Source: Streptococcus constellatus subsp. constellatus
GTDB lineage: Bacteria > Bacillota > Bacilli > Lactobacillales > Streptococcaceae
Assembly: GCF_023167545.1 (NCBI RefSeq)
Contig: NZ_AP014647.1
Coordinates: 620,001 to 684,000, forward strand
Direction: 5' to 3'
DNA: 64,000 bases
The position numbers and the translations under genes were made by a program. Each line of letters opens with the position of its first letter. Positions within the stretch are counted from its first letter, which is position 1. Shown here piece by piece: positions 41,877 to 51,037 of the stretch. The notes beneath the pieces were generated by a model. That model was given only the letters and a program-made list of their open reading frames with translations. It ran no database searches and was not told the DNA's origin.

Positions 41877-44420
41877 ATGCAAGCAGTTGCACATTTTATT
41901 GAAACATTTGTTCCAAATCACTATACGATTTTTTTAGATTTGAATCGGGAGCAAAAAACATTTACAGGTAAGGTAACTATTAGCGGAGAAGCAAAAGGTG
42001 AAAAAATCTCACTTCATCAGAAAGATTTAGTGATTCAATCTGTCAAAGTAGCTGGTCAATCACGCCCATTCTCTGTAGATAATGAAAATGAAGCAGTTTA
42101 TATTGAGCTTGGTCATTCAGGAACTGTTGAAGTAACTCTCTCTTATACAGGTAAAATTACAGATAATATGACAGGAATTTATCCTTCTTACTATACTGTT
42201 GATGGAGTTAAAAAAGAAGTGCTTTCTACTCAGTTTGAAAGTCATTTTGCGCGTGAAGCTTTTCCAAGCGTAGATGAGCCAGAAGCAAAAGCAACTTTTG
42301 ATCTTTCTTTGAAATTCGACCAAGTAGCAGGAGAAATAGCGCTTTCAAATATGCTGGAAATTGATGTAGAAAATCGGAAAGCAACGGGTATCTGGACATT
42401 TGCAACAACGCCTCGTATGTCTTCTTACCTCTTAGCATTTGCAGCTGGCGATTTGCAAGGTGTTACAGCTAAAACAAAGAATGGCACTTTGGTGGGGGTA
42501 TACTCTACTAAAGCCCACCCTGCTTCAAACTTAGAGTTTGCTCTAGATATTGCAGTTCGCTCTATTGACTTTTATGAAGAATATTATGGGGTGAAGTATC
42601 CAATTCCTCAATCCCTACATGTAGCTTTACCAGATTTCTCTGCAGGTGCTATGGAAAATTGGGGCTTGGTCACTTATCGTGAGGTTTATCTCTTAGTAGA
42701 TGAAAATTCAACTGTTACTAGTCGTCAGCAAGTAGCTCTTGTGATTGCTCACGAATTGGCGCACCAATGGTTTGGTAACTTGGTCACAATGAAATGGTGG
42801 GATGATCTTTGGCTCAATGAAAGCTTTGCCAACATGATGGAATATGTCTGTGTGAATGCCATTGAACCAACTTGGAACATCTTTGAGGATTTCCAAACAG
42901 GTGGTGTCCCTCTGGCTCTAAAACGGGATGCGACTGACGGTGTTCAATCTGTCCATGTGGAAGTAAAACATCCAGACGAAATCAATACGTTATTTGATCC
43001 TGCGATTGTTTATGCTAAAGGAAGTCGTCTCATGCACATGCTTCGTCGTTGGCTAGGAGATGAAGCTTTTGCAAAAGGCTTGAATGCTTATTTTGCCAAA
43101 CATCAATATGGTAATACGATTGGTCGTGATTTATGGAATGCTCTAGGTGCAGCTTCAGGACGTGACGTAGCAGCCTTTATGGATTCGTGGCTAGAACAAC
43201 CAGGCTATCCTGTTTTGACAGCGATTGTGGAAAATGACACTCTCAAAATTTCTCAAAAACAATTCTTTATTGGTGAAAAAGAAGAAAAAGGTCGTCTATG
43301 GGTTGTACCGTTGAATAGTAATTGGACTGGTATCCCAGATACCCTAGAAACAGAAACGCTTGAAATTCCAAATTATACAGCTCTTGCAGCTCAAAATGAA
43401 GGAGCACTTCGTCTTAATACGGAAAATACAGCACATTACATTACTGATTATCAAGGCGAATTGCTAGACAATATTTTGGCAACTATTACAGACTTAGATA
43501 ATACAAGTAAGTTGCAAGTGGTGCAAGAACGTCGTTTGTTGGCTGAAGCTGGTTTCGTTTCATTTGCAGATTTGATTCCAGTGGTTAAAAAATTGACCAA
43601 TGAAAGATCTTATCTTGTAGTATCTGCTGTAAAAGCTGTGCTAAATAGTTTGAAGATTTTTGTGGATGAAGGGACAGAAACAGAGGTAGCCTTTAAGAAG
43701 TTACTTATCAAACTGAATCAAGCTAACTTTGACCGACTTGGTTTTGAAGCTAAAGCAGGTGAAACAGATGAAGATGAATTGGTTCGTCAAATCGTTGTAG
43801 CGAATATGATTGCGGCTGATGATGAAAAAGCGAGTCAAAAAGCTAGCCAAATTTTTGAAGCTTATCACGATACTTTGGAAAAACTTCCTGCAGCCACTCG
43901 CTTGCAAATTTTGATTAACCAAATCAAACGCCATGAGACAAAAGAATTGACCGATAAATATCTATCAACCTACATCACAACGGTTGACGGTAACTTCCAA
44001 CGTCAATTGGCTTCGGCTCTTTCTTATACGAAGAACGAAACAACACTCACTCATCTTTTAGAAGAATGGAAAAATAAAGATATTGTAAAACCGCAGGATT
44101 TAGCAATGAGCTGGTATTTTACTTTCTTACAACATGATTTCACACAAGGAACTGTCTGGACTTGGGCGCGTGACAATTGGGATTGGATTAAGGCAGCTCT
44201 TGGTGGAGATATGAGTTTTGACAAATTTGTCATTTATCCAGCAAGTACCTTTAAGACGCATGAACGTTTAGCAGAATACAAAGCCTTCTTTGAACCACAA
44301 TTATCTGATTTGGCAATTAGCCGTAATATTAGTATGGGAATCAAAGAAATTTCCGCTCGTATTGATTTGATTGACAAAGAAAAAGCAGCTGTTGAAGCAG
44401 CAATCAAAGCGACAGTATAA
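41877..44420 (+). CDS. pepN: Aminopeptidase N (lysyl aminopeptidase)
   Basis: Cytoplasmic zinc aminopeptidase of the M1 family, 847 residues, that trims peptides taken up by the cell. The exopeptidase motif GAMENWG lies near 257-263; the zinc site is HELAHQW with H292, E293 and H296, and the distal Glu lies in LNESFANMMEY. The C-terminal ERAP1-like helical domain fills the rest. There is no signal peptide. AAGGAG precedes the ATG by 6 bases. It may help satisfy amino acid needs in a strain that has lost metA and dapB. Confidence 0.96.
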   Translation: MQAVAHFIETFVPNHYTIFLDLNREQKTFTGKVTISGEAKGEKISLHQKDLVIQSVKVAGQSRPFSVDNENEAVYIELGHSGTVEVTLSYTGKITDNMTGIYPSYYTVDGVKKEVLSTQFESHFAREAFPSVDEPEAKATFDLSLKFDQVAGEIALSNMLEIDVENRKATGIWTFATTPRMSSYLLAFAAGDLQGVTAKTKNGTLVGVYSTKAHPASNLEFALDIAVRSIDFYEEYYGVKYPIPQSLHVALPDFSAGAMENWGLVTYREVYLLVDENSTVTSRQQVALVIAHELAHQWFGNLVTMKWWDDLWLNESFANMMEYVCVNAIEPTWNIFEDFQTGGVPLALKRDATDGVQSVHVEVKHPDEINTLFDPAIVYAKGSRLMHMLRRWLGDEAFAKGLNAYFAKHQYGNTIGRDLWNALGAASGRDVAAFMDSWLEQPGYPVLTAIVENDTLKISQKQFFIGEKEEKGRLWVVPLNSNWTGIPDTLETETLEIPNYTALAAQNEGALRLNTENTAHYITDYQGELLDNILATITDLDNTSKLQVVQERRLLAEAGFVSFADLIPVVKKLTNERSYLVVSAVKAVLNSLKIFVDEGTETEVAFKKLLIKLNQANFDRLGFEAKAGETDEDELVRQIVVANMIAADDEKASQKASQIFEAYHDTLEKLPAATRLQILINQIKRHETKELTDKYLSTYITTVDGNFQRQLASALSYTKNETTLTHLLEEWKNKDIVKPQDLAMSWYFTFLQHDFTQGTVWTWARDNWDWIKAALGGDMSFDKFVIYPASTFKTHERLAEYKAFFEPQLSDLAISRNISMGIKEISARIDLIDKEKAAVEAAIKATV

Positions 44421-44426
44421 TAGTAT

Positions 44427-44460
44427 AAAAAAGGTTGAATGCGAATTTCAGCCTTTTCTT
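44427..44460 (+). terminator. Terminator after pepN
   Basis: AAAAGGTTGAA and TTTCAGCCTTTT pair, with T's after. Confidence 0.85.
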
Positions 44461-44509
44461 ATTGTATTTCGATATTTTATTAAAAATGATAGTTTTTGAA
44501 AGAAAATGC

Positions 44510-44537
44510 TTGACTTTGAAATAAATTGGTGTATAAT
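44510..44537 (+). promoter_or_regulatory. fru operon promoter
   Basis: TTGACT at 44510-44515, 16 bases, TATAAT at 44532-44537. Confidence 0.8.
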
Positions 44538-44542
44538 AAATC

Positions 44543-44556
44543 TGTAAACGATTGCA
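44543..44556 (+). promoter_or_regulatory. cre site at the fru transcription start
   Basis: TGTAAACGATTGCA fits the cre core TGNAARCGNWWNCA. It starts six bases after the -10 element, the same relative position as the glgB site, so CcpA should repress the operon. Confidence 0.75.
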
Positions 44557-44571
44557 GGAAGGGGTGGAATT

Positions 44572-45315
44572 ATCTTAAAATCAGAGCGAAAACAGGTAAT
44601 TTTAGAGGAAATTAATCGTCATCAAGTTGTTTCACTAGATACTTTAGTTCGTCTATTAGATACGTCTGAATCGACAGTTCGTAGAGATTTAGATGAATTG
44701 GAGAGTGAAAGAAAACTGCGCCGAATTCACGGTGGTGCAGAAAATATTCATTTCCTTCAAGAGGAAGAAAGCAATCAAGAAAAATCTATCAAAAACGTTC
44801 AAGATAAATTACGAATTGCTCAAAAAGCAGCGGAATTGATTCAAGAACAAGATGTTATTTTTATTGATGCTGGAACGACAAATGAATTGTTAGTGAATGA
44901 ACTTTCAAATAAACATATGACGGTTGTGACCAATTCTATTCACCATGCGACAAAATTAGTTGAGAAAAACATTCCAACAGTTATTATCGGAGGGGTGGTT
45001 AAAAGCTCAACAGACGCTAGTATCGGGGGGGTTGCTTTGAATCAAATTGGTCAGTTGAATTTCAACAAAGCCTTTATTGGTATGAATGGAATTGATGAAA
45101 ATTTCTATACAACACCTGATATGGAAGAAGGAGCAGTCAAACGAGCGATTCTTGAAAACGCCAAGCAGACCTACATCTTAGCTGATGCTTCAAAAATCGG
45201 TCATTCCTCTTTCGTGAAAGTCGCCCCTATCAAACGTGCTAGCATTATTACGAGTGCATGTGCCAATGAGCAATTGGAAAAGATAAAAGAAAAAACGGAG
45301 GTTATTGAAGTATGA
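44572..45315 (+). CDS. fruR: DeoR-family repressor FruR, non-standard start codon
   Basis: Regulator of the fructose operon, 247 residues if read from 44572. The DeoR helix-turn-helix is at about 5-57 (ERKQVILEEI, VVSLDTLVRLL, SESTVRRDLDELE) and the sugar-phosphate-binding domain has IFIDAGTTNELLV and ITSACANEQ. No in-frame ATG, GTG, TTG or CTG exists between the stop at 44545 and codon 44575; the codons with a ribosome site (AGGAAGGGG) at the right distance are ATT (44569) and ATC (44572). A TTG at 44698 would delete the DNA-binding domain. I place the start at ATC. It overlaps fruK by 4 bases. Confidence 0.8.
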   Translation: MLKSERKQVILEEINRHQVVSLDTLVRLLDTSESTVRRDLDELESERKLRRIHGGAENIHFLQEEESNQEKSIKNVQDKLRIAQKAAELIQEQDVIFIDAGTTNELLVNELSNKHMTVVTNSIHHATKLVEKNIPTVIIGGVVKSSTDASIGGVALNQIGQLNFNKAFIGMNGIDENFYTTPDMEEGAVKRAILENAKQTYILADASKIGHSSFVKVAPIKRASIITSACANEQLEKIKEKTEVIEV

Positions 45316-46223
45316 TTTATACTGTTACGCTTAACCCTTCTATTGACTATATTGTCCGTTTGGATAAGGTCAATGTTGGAAGCGTGAATCGTATGGAAAG
45401 CGATGATAAATTTGCTGGTGGCAAAGGAATCAATGTCAGTCGTGTGCTCAAACGTTTGGGAATTGATAACACAGCGACTGGCTTTATAGGTGGTTTTACT
45501 GGAAAATTTATTACTGATACCTTGGAAAATGAAGCGATTGCGACTAATTTTGTTCAAGTGTTAGAGGATACGCGCATTAATGTGAAAATTAAAGCAGATG
45601 CTGAAACAGAAATCAATGGAACGGGTCCGACCGTCTTACCAGAGCAATTAGCAGAATTGAAAGAGATCCTTTCAGGACTGTCAGAACAAGATACAGTGGT
45701 GTTTGCAGGATCAAGTAACAAAAATCTGGGGAATGTCGTCTACAAAGAGTTAATTAGCTTAACGAGACAAACTGGCGCACAGGTCGTTTGCGATTTTGAA
45801 GGACAAACACTTATTGATTCACTGGAATTTCAGCCATTATTGGTCAAACCAAATAATCATGAACTGGGTGATATTTTCGGAGTGAAGCTGGAAAAGCTGG
45901 ATGAGATTGAGAAATATGCTCGTGAAATTCTAGTCAAGGGAGCCCAACATGTCATTATTTCTATGGCAGGTGATGGAGCACTTTTGGTAACAAAGGACGG
46001 AGCATATTTTGCAAAGCCAATCAAAGGAATCGTAAAAAATTCTGTTGGGGCTGGTGACTCCATGGTTGCAGGCTTTACTGGTGAATTTGTTCGTTCAGGA
46101 AATCCTGTTGAAGCTTTTAAGTGGGGAGTAGCTTGCGGGACTGCAACAACCTTCTCTGATGATTTGGCGACAGCCGATTTCATTAACAAAACGTATGAAA
46201 AAGTAGAGGTAGAAAAAATATGA
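45312..46223 (+). CDS. fruK: 1-phosphofructokinase
   Basis: PfkB-family kinase, 303 residues, that phosphorylates fructose-1-phosphate made by the transporter FruA to fructose-1,6-bisphosphate. Family signatures are GGKGINVSRVLKRLG near 37-51 and the catalytic GAGDSMVAGF, whose Asp is the base. It overlaps fruR and fruA by 4 bases on each side, so the three genes are tightly coupled. Confidence 0.95.
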   Translation: MIYTVTLNPSIDYIVRLDKVNVGSVNRMESDDKFAGGKGINVSRVLKRLGIDNTATGFIGGFTGKFITDTLENEAIATNFVQVLEDTRINVKIKADAETEINGTGPTVLPEQLAELKEILSGLSEQDTVVFAGSSNKNLGNVVYKELISLTRQTGAQVVCDFEGQTLIDSLEFQPLLVKPNNHELGDIFGVKLEKLDEIEKYAREILVKGAQHVIISMAGDGALLVTKDGAYFAKPIKGIVKNSVGAGDSMVAGFTGEFVRSGNPVEAFKWGVACGTATTFSDDLATADFINKTYEKVEVEKI

Positions 46224-48169
46224 AGATTCAAGACTTACTGAGAAAAGATGTAATGTTGCTTGATTTACAAGCGACTGGAAAAACAGCTGCTATTGATGAA
46301 ATGATTCATCGTTTAGTTGACAGTGGTTATGTGACAGATTTTGAAACATTCAAAGAAGGAATCTTGGCTCGTGAAGCTTTAACGTCAACAGGCTTAGGGG
46401 ACGGAATTGCCATGCCACACAGCAAAAATGCCGCAGTAAAAGAAGCATCAGTTCTTTTTGCAAAATCAAACAAAGGTGTGGATTATGAAAGTTTAGACGG
46501 GCAACCGACAGATTTATTCTTCATGATCGCTGCACCAGAAGGAGCGAATGATACCCACTTGGCTGCACTTGCAGAATTGTCCCAATACCTGATGAAAGAT
46601 GGATTTGCAGATAAACTTCGTCAAGTGACTTCACCAGACGAAGTGATTGCGTTATTTGACCAAGCGTCTGATAAAGCAGCAGAGTCTGCAACGGTAGAAA
46701 CGGCAAGCAAAGATGGTGATTTTCTTGTTGCAGTTACAGCATGTACAACAGGTATTGCACATACTTATATGGCTCAAGAAGCGCTTCAAAAGGTAGCCGC
46801 CGAAATGGGAGTTGGTATCAAAGTCGAAACCAATGGTGCCAGTGGTATCGGAAACAAACTGACAGCAGAAGATATTCAAAAAGCAAAAGCAGTTATTATT
46901 GCAGCTGATAAAGCTGTAGAAATGGATCGATTTGATGGGAAACCACTGATTAATCGTCCGGTTGCTGATGGTATTCGTAAAACAGAAGAATTGATTAACT
47001 TGGCATTGTCAGGAAAAGCAGAAGTATATCATGCAGCCAATAAAGCAGCTGCGTCCTCTTCAGCGAATGCAGCAGGCGGTTTCTACAAACACTTAATGAG
47101 TGGTGTTAGCCAAATGCTTCCATTTGTTATTGGTGGTGGTATTATGATTGCTATTGCCTTCTTGATTGACCAAGCGATGGGAGTTCCAAAAGATCAATTG
47201 GCAAATCTTGGAACTTACCATGAGCTTGCAGCTATGTTTAAGAATATTGGTGGTTTGGCTTTTGGCTTTATGCTTCCTGTTCTTGCTGGTTATATCGCTT
47301 ATTCTATTGCTGAAAAGCCAGGTTTGGCACCAGGGTTTGTAGCAGGTAGCATGGCTTCGGCAGGTCTTGCTTTTGGAAAAATTCCATTTGCAGCAGGCGG
47401 GAAAGCAACCCTTGCTCTTGCTGGCGTCCCTTCTGGTTTCCTTGGAGCCCTAGTGGGTGGTTTCCTTGCAGGTTACGTTGTAAACTTTCTTAAAAAAGCC
47501 TTGAGTGGTCTTCCAAAATCACTAGAGGGCATCAAGTCTATTCTACTTTACCCGCTGTTGGGAATCTTGCTAACTGGCTTCTTGATGTTATTGGTGAATA
47601 TTCCAATGGCAGCTATCAATACTGGATTGAATAGTTTCCTAGAAGGTTTATCTGGTAGTTCAGCTGTCCTTCTTGGACTCGTTGTAGGTGGTATGATGGC
47701 TATTGATATGGGTGGTCCTTTCAATAAGGCGGCCTATATCTTTGGTACAGGAACTCTTGCAGCAACTGTTTCAACAGGTGGTTCAGTTGTGATGGCAGCA
47801 GTTATGGCTGGTGGTATGGTTCCTCCTCTAGCAGTCTTTGTTGCAACGCTTTTATTCAAAGACAAATTCACCGAAGAAGAACGTAATTCAGGTTTGACAA
47901 ACATTGTTATGGGGCTATCATTCATCACTGAAGGTGCCATTCCATTTGGTGCTGCTGACCCTGCTCGCGCTATTCCAAGCTTTATGGTTGGCTCTGCCTT
48001 AGCAGGTGCCCTTGTCGGCATGGCTGGTATTAAACTAATCGCACCGCACGGAGGTATCTTTGTTATTGCACTTACTTCAAATGCTCTTCTCTATATCATC
48101 TTTATCTTGATTGGCGCAATTGTAAGTGGTGTGCTATTCGGAGCACTTCGTAAACCATTGAATAAATAA
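46220..48169 (+). CDS. fruA: PTS fructose transporter subunit IIABC
   Basis: Fructose-specific enzyme II, 649 residues, importing and phosphorylating fructose at C1. Domains in order: EIIA (1-150, phosphorylated His H67 in AMPHSKN), EIIB (about 168-265, Cys C175 in TACTTGIAHTYMAQ) and membrane EIIC (from about 290, eight or more helices, with GGPFNKAAY). Domain order A-B-C is usual in streptococci. It ends the fru operon before a terminator. Confidence 0.96.
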   Translation: MKIQDLLRKDVMLLDLQATGKTAAIDEMIHRLVDSGYVTDFETFKEGILAREALTSTGLGDGIAMPHSKNAAVKEASVLFAKSNKGVDYESLDGQPTDLFFMIAAPEGANDTHLAALAELSQYLMKDGFADKLRQVTSPDEVIALFDQASDKAAESATVETASKDGDFLVAVTACTTGIAHTYMAQEALQKVAAEMGVGIKVETNGASGIGNKLTAEDIQKAKAVIIAADKAVEMDRFDGKPLINRPVADGIRKTEELINLALSGKAEVYHAANKAAASSSANAAGGFYKHLMSGVSQMLPFVIGGGIMIAIAFLIDQAMGVPKDQLANLGTYHELAAMFKNIGGLAFGFMLPVLAGYIAYSIAEKPGLAPGFVAGSMASAGLAFGKIPFAAGGKATLALAGVPSGFLGALVGGFLAGYVVNFLKKALSGLPKSLEGIKSILLYPLLGILLTGFLMLLVNIPMAAINTGLNSFLEGLSGSSAVLLGLVVGGMMAIDMGGPFNKAAYIFGTGTLAATVSTGGSVVMAAVMAGGMVPPLAVFVATLLFKDKFTEEERNSGLTNIVMGLSFITEGAIPFGAADPARAIPSFMVGSALAGALVGMAGIKLIAPHGGIFVIALTSNALLYIIFILIGAIVSGVLFGALRKPLNK

Positions 48170-48188
48170 TGATGAGTTTCATCATTCT

Positions 48189-48223
48189 AGGAGTTGGAGA
48201 AAAAATTCTCTGACTCCTTTTTA
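48189..48223 (+). terminator. Terminator of the fru operon
   Basis: AGGAGT..GAGAA and TTCTC..ACTCCT pair, followed by TTTT. Confidence 0.88.
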
Positions 48224-48330
48224 ATCCTAAAAGAAACATTGGCAGAAGATGATTTTCATACTGATTAAAATAGTCAGGTGCTGGAAAATATGATATAATT
48301 TTACTAACGCATATTTTGAGGAGAAACGAA

Positions 48331-48705
48331 ATGGAATTACAACGTGAAAAAGAATTTGTTAGTCAATATCATTATGATGCTCGTAATTTAGAATGGGAAA
48401 AAGAAAATGGAACTCCAGAAACAAAAGTGGACGTCAATTTTCAATTGTTAAATCAAGATCAGGAAGGGCAAGTGACCTCTATTGTTGTAATTGTGAGCTT
48501 TATGATTGTCTTTGATGCTTTTGTCATTAGTGGAACAATCTCGCAAGTCAATCATATTCTTGGGCGAATTGTGAACGAACCGAGTGAATTTGAGCAGGAT
48601 GAGGTGGAGCAATTAGCTCAGCCAAGTTTGGCTGTATTAAATCGTTTGACCTATGAAGTAACAGAAATCGCCTTAGATTTACCAGGCATCAATTTGGAGT
48701 TTTAA
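48331..48705 (+). CDS. DUF1149 family protein
   Basis: Protein of 124 residues with no signal or membrane segment in a clear sense, acidic C-terminus and the sequence style of DUF1149, a lactic-acid-bacterial family with a SecB-like fold and unknown function (QYHYDARNLEWEKENG at the start, FVISGTISQVNHI in the middle, LDLPGINLEF at the end). The ATG at 48331 has TGAGGAG upstream; an in-frame ATG at 48316 precedes that site and is rejected. A TGATATAAT extended -10 stands about 40 bases before. degV follows after 3 bases. Confidence 0.85.
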   Translation: MELQREKEFVSQYHYDARNLEWEKENGTPETKVDVNFQLLNQDQEGQVTSIVVIVSFMIVFDAFVISGTISQVNHILGRIVNEPSEFEQDEVEQLAQPSLAVLNRLTYEVTEIALDLPGINLEF

Positions 48706-48708
48706 TGC

Positions 48709-49557
48709 ATGAAATTAGCTGTAATTACTGATTCGTCTGCATATTTAAATAATAAAGTAGTCGAAAATGAGCATTTATTTGTCCTAGATATTCCTGTTAG
48801 TATAGACGGGGTTGAGTATATTGAAGGAAAAAATCTTTCTGCTAGTGAATTTTATCAAAAAATGGCAGCTTCTAGTGAATTGCCAAAGACGAGCCAACCG
48901 AGTATTGCTAGCTTAGTAAATATCCTTTCTTTAGTAGAAGGACAAGGTTATACTCATGTCATTGGTTTGTTTTTATCGAGTGGAATTTCTGGTTTTTATC
49001 AAAATATCCAGTATTTGAAAGATGAATTTCCAAGTTTAGAAATTGCTTTTCCGGATTCAAAAATCACAAGTGCGCCACTTGGAATGATGGTGGAGCATAT
49101 TTTGAACTGGACTAAACAGGGATTATTGTTTGAACAAATTTTAAACAATCTTGAAGTTCAAATTAAGGGAATTGGTGCTTTCATCATGGTAGATGACTTA
49201 AATCACTTGGTGAAGGGTGGTCGTTTGTCTAACGGTGCTGCAATTCTTGGAAACTTGCTCAGTATCAAACCAATTCTTTACTTTAATGACGAGGGAGTCA
49301 TTGAGGTTTATGAAAAAATTCGTACCGAGAAAAAAGCTACGAAACGTCTGGTTGAGATTGTCAAAGAACAGACTGCACAAGGAAATTACCAGGTGATGAT
49401 TATTCATGGAAATGCACGGGAAAAAGCAGAACTTCTACATAAATTATTAGTAGAAGAACGAGTTACTGGAGAAATTCCCATTGCAACATTTGGCAGTGTG
49501 ATTGGAACTCATTTGGGAGCAGGAAGTATTGCTCTTGCTTATATCCCGATTGTCTAA
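48709..49557 (+). CDS. DegV family fatty-acid-binding protein
   Basis: 282 residues of the DegV family, which bind fatty acids (FakB) for phosphorylation by the FakA kinase and incorporation into phospholipid. Visible are [10 protein letters not shown] at the N-terminus, the TSQPS loop, [10 protein letters not shown] and the C-terminal [11 protein letters not shown] and [17 protein letters not shown] with the conserved Thr-His. It forms an operon with the DUF1149 gene. The remains of dapB follow. Which fatty acid it carries cannot be told. Confidence 0.9.
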   Translation: MKLAVITDSSAYLNNKVVENEHLFVLDIPVSIDGVEYIEGKNLSASEFYQKMAASSELPKTSQPSIASLVNILSLVEGQGYTHVIGLFLSSGISGFYQNIQYLKDEFPSLEIAFPDSKITSAPLGMMVEHILNWTKQGLLFEQILNNLEVQIKGIGAFIMVDDLNHLVKGGRLSNGAAILGNLLSIKPILYFNDEGVIEVYEKIRTEKKATKRLVEIVKEQTAQGNYQVMIIHGNAREKAELLHKLLVEERVTGEIPIATFGSVIGTHLGAGSIALAYIPIV

Positions 49558-49740
49558 GGTGCAATTCGCCTATCCTAAAAGGCTTTATGGGAAATGCCTA
49601 TAAGTTGGTGATAGAGTGTATTAAGAGCATGGCTTTGTTTCTGTGGTTAGAGCGATTGGGATGAAATTACAAAGTTCATCGAACCTTCACAGGCAAGATG
49701 GCTAGGAGATATGCTTGCTCCTAATTTTGCTAAGGGATAG
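49558..49740 (+). pseudogene. dapB: Remnant of dapB (dihydrodipicolinate reductase)
   Basis: Short decayed gene between degV and cca. From 49663 one frame reads EITKFIEPSQ, ARWLGDMLAPNFAKG and then a stop; the LG..APNFA.G stretch is the conserved centre of DapB. Earlier, in another frame, LKGFMGNAYKLV resembles the N-terminal nucleotide-binding loop GFxGxMG. About 60 codons of roughly 250 remain, with large deletions and frame changes, so it cannot be functional. The place between degV and cca is where I remember dapB standing in pneumococci. Loss implies no diaminopimelate/lysine synthesis by this gene. Confidence 0.75.
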
Positions 49741-49837
49741 ATTTTCCTGATAGTGTGTTCAATTAAGTTTAAGTAGTAAATAATTTTCAAATGAGCCACA
49801 TCATGATTAGAAAAATATGACGATTGGAATATTTATT

Positions 49838-51037
49838 ATGAGATTAGAAAATCTGCCTTCTGAATTTCAGGAGGCTTTACCAGTATTAAAGAAGATCAAG
49901 AATGCCGGTTTTGAGGCGTATTTTGTCGGTGGGTCAGTCCGCGATGCCTTATTGAATCGACCGATTCATGATGTGGATATTGCGAGTTCCAGTTATCCAG
50001 AAGAAACCAAACGTATTTTTGAACGAACGATTGATGTTGGGATTGAGCACGGGACAGTTTTAGTATTAGAGGATAATCATGAATACGAAGTGACGACTTT
50101 TCGGACCGAGGATATTTATGTAGATTATCGTAGACCTAGTCATGTTACCTTTGTTCGTTCTCTAAAAGAAGATTTAAAGCGGCGCGATTTTACGATCAAT
50201 GCTTTGGCTTTAGATGAAACAGGGAATGTGATTGATTTATTTGAAGGATTGAATGATCTAAAACATCAGATTTTACGTGCTGTAGGAACACCTTCGGAGC
50301 GTTTCACCGAAGATGCCTTGCGTATCATGCGAGGATTTCGTTTTCAGGCTACTCTGGGTTTTGCGTTAGACAAAGACACATTCAATGCCATGAAAATGTG
50401 TGCTCCGCTATTAGAAAAAATTTCTGTAGAGCGGACTTTTATTGAATTTGATAAATTACTGACAGCGTTTTATTGGCGTAAAGGTTTGAAAAGTCTGATT
50501 GCCAGTGGTGCAACGGATTATTTACCTGACATGCGCAGCAGCCAATCACAATTGGAAACGATGTTTGATGTTGAAGCAGATTTTAAATTTACGAGTTCAG
50601 AGCAAGCCTGGGCTGCTCTTCTAATGGTTCTTCAAGTAAAAAATGTTAAAAAATTCCTAAAGCATTGGAAAACTTCAAATGAATTTCAAAAACGCGTAGA
50701 GCAAATTGTTACGATTTATACCATTCGCCAAACGCATTTTCTGAATAAGGAAGAATGCTATCGTTTTGAACTGGACCTGATGATACAAGCAGAAGAAATT
50801 CGTCAAGCACAGGGATTAGCTGTTGATTTTGAAAAGATTTATCTTACTTATAATTCACTAACGATTCATGATAAACATGAGATTGTCGTCAATGGTGGCC
50901 TGTTAATCAAAAAGTTTGGTTTTAAGCCTGGACCTGCTTTAGGACAGCTCTTGACTGAGATTGAGATGGCTATTGTGAATGGCGTCTTGGACAACTGCCT
51001 TGAAGCTATTTTAGCTTTTGTAGAGGAGAAAAGATGA
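49838..51037 (+). CDS. cca: CCA tRNA nucleotidyltransferase
   Basis: Adds or repairs the 3' CCA of tRNAs, relevant here because the window's tRNA-Ser has no encoded CCA. 399 residues of the class II family: motif [10 protein letters not shown] with the metal Asp pair HDVDIA, motif [12 protein letters not shown], motif [13 protein letters not shown]. The ATG at 49838 gives the family N-terminus [10 protein letters not shown]; an in-frame ATG at 49817 is possible. Neither has a strong ribosome site, perhaps because the gene used to be coupled to dapB. It overlaps the ABC-F gene by 4 bases. Confidence 0.94.
   Translation: MRLENLPSEFQEALPVLKKIKNAGFEAYFVGGSVRDALLNRPIHDVDIASSSYPEETKRIFERTIDVGIEHGTVLVLEDNHEYEVTTFRTEDIYVDYRRPSHVTFVRSLKEDLKRRDFTINALALDETGNVIDLFEGLNDLKHQILRAVGTPSERFTEDALRIMRGFRFQATLGFALDKDTFNAMKMCAPLLEKISVERTFIEFDKLLTAFYWRKGLKSLIASGATDYLPDMRSSQSQLETMFDVEADFKFTSSEQAWAALLMVLQVKNVKKFLKHWKTSNEFQKRVEQIVTIYTIRQTHFLNKEECYRFELDLMIQAEEIRQAQGLAVDFEKIYLTYNSLTIHDKHEIVVNGGLLIKKFGFKPGPALGQLLTEIEMAIVNGVLDNCLEAILAFVEEKR

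Noticed and set aside
46975..46982. TATTCGTA, the reverse complement of a competence box
   Set aside because: It lies inside fruA coding sequence (codons Ile-Arg), with no gene start on the minus strand near it.
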